NCBI GenBank assembly: GCA_910577885.1
Contig: CAJTNK010000111.1
Coordinates: forward strand, 1-6,214
Origin: an uncultured Rikenella sp.
GTDB taxonomy: Bacteria; Bacteroidota; Bacteroidia; Bacteroidales; Rikenellaceae
Reading direction: 5' to 3'
Length of the DNA: 6,214 bases
Part shown: positions 5,996 through 6,214 of the stretch, one piece after another
Numbering within the stretch: the first letter of the stretch is position 1
Layout: every line of letters starts with the position of its first letter
Notes under the pieces: model-generated
The model's database searches: none
Seen by the model: the letters and a program-made list of their open reading frames with translations, nothing else
Told to the model about the DNA's origin: nothing
Program-made: the position numbers and the translations under genes

Positions 5996-6214
5996 TGGGG
6001 TGCGGCGCTCTGCGTGCATTGCCGGTATCTGCCCGAGGCAGGACGGTATGCTTCGCAGGGCGTCGTTTTTGTGTCGCCGGGGGTGGGTTTGCGGGTTTCT
6101 CCGCCGGTTTTGTGGGTTTTTCGTTTGGGGCGTTTTCTTGTCCGGATGGCCCATACCGGGTGCCGGGAGGCACCGCCCGCCCGGCGTAAGGGCGGCCCGC
6201 GCGGCCTGAGCGCA
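5996..6214. other. Gene-less G/T-rich right flank
   Basis: Open frames exist on both strands but translate into Arg/Gly/Cys-rich (plus) or Lys/Pro/Arg-rich (minus) low-complexity sequence with no recognisable domain. The plus strand is G/T-rich and repeats GGGTTT three times (6085, 6093, 6114). Small hairpins occur at 6029-6041 (CTGCC/GGCAG), 6159-6174 (GGTGCC/GGCACC, 4-nt loop) and 6173-6195 (CCGCCC/GGGCGG). None carries a T-run. Together with the AT-rich patch at about 5925-5995, this makes a stretch of over 300 bases upstream of cstA without a supported gene. Confidence 0.5.

Noticed and set aside
1..6214. CRISPR array, tRNA/rRNA, insertion sequence or defence genes
   Set aside because: No regularly spaced direct repeats, cloverleaf, rRNA-like sequence, transposase or known defence domain was seen on either strand.

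Overview
The window looks like a piece of chromosome from a GC-rich member of the Bacteroidota, most plausibly an Alistipes-like gut anaerobe (Rikenellaceae). Three observations support this. Rho carries a long disordered insertion of the Bacteroidales type. Two promoters fit the Bacteroidota -33/-7 consensus (TTTG and TAnnTTTG) rather than the sigma-70 one. Strong Shine-Dalgarno sites are largely absent. The genus is an inference from composition and gene content.

Layout, left to right. Positions 1-210 hold no recognisable gene, only G-rich sequence with short hairpins. A clear intrinsic terminator (211-249) ends the rho gene (296-1978, minus strand), which encodes transcription termination factor Rho. 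Rho has its own consensus promoter (2129-2159) and a C-rich leader of about 145 nt. Upstream of it on the same strand is kdsB (2207-2968), the CMP-Kdo synthetase of lipopolysaccharide core synthesis. A divergent intergenic region (2969-3359) is mostly filled by a ~270-bp imperfect palindrome (3027-3299) made of nested hairpins; this is the most unusual object in the window. On the plus strand follows a LuxC-family acyl-CoA reductase (3360-4382). It converges on, and overlaps by 6 bp, a cstA-family transporter (4377-5834, minus strand), which has a Bacteroidota -7 box just upstream. The right end (about 5883-6214) has an AT-rich patch with a doubtful 44-codon reading frame, then G/T-rich sequence with no convincing gene.

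The four genes do not form a pathway. They are housekeeping or metabolic genes: transcription termination, outer-membrane glycolipid synthesis, acyl-CoA reduction and uptake of pyruvate or small peptides. kdsB and rho could share some read-through transcription, because I see no convincing terminator between them. I found no defence system, CRISPR array, prophage, insertion sequence, tRNA or rRNA. The points worth following up are regulatory and structural: the palindromic element, the disordered insertion in Rho, the possible autoregulatory rho leader, and the interlocked convergent gene ends.
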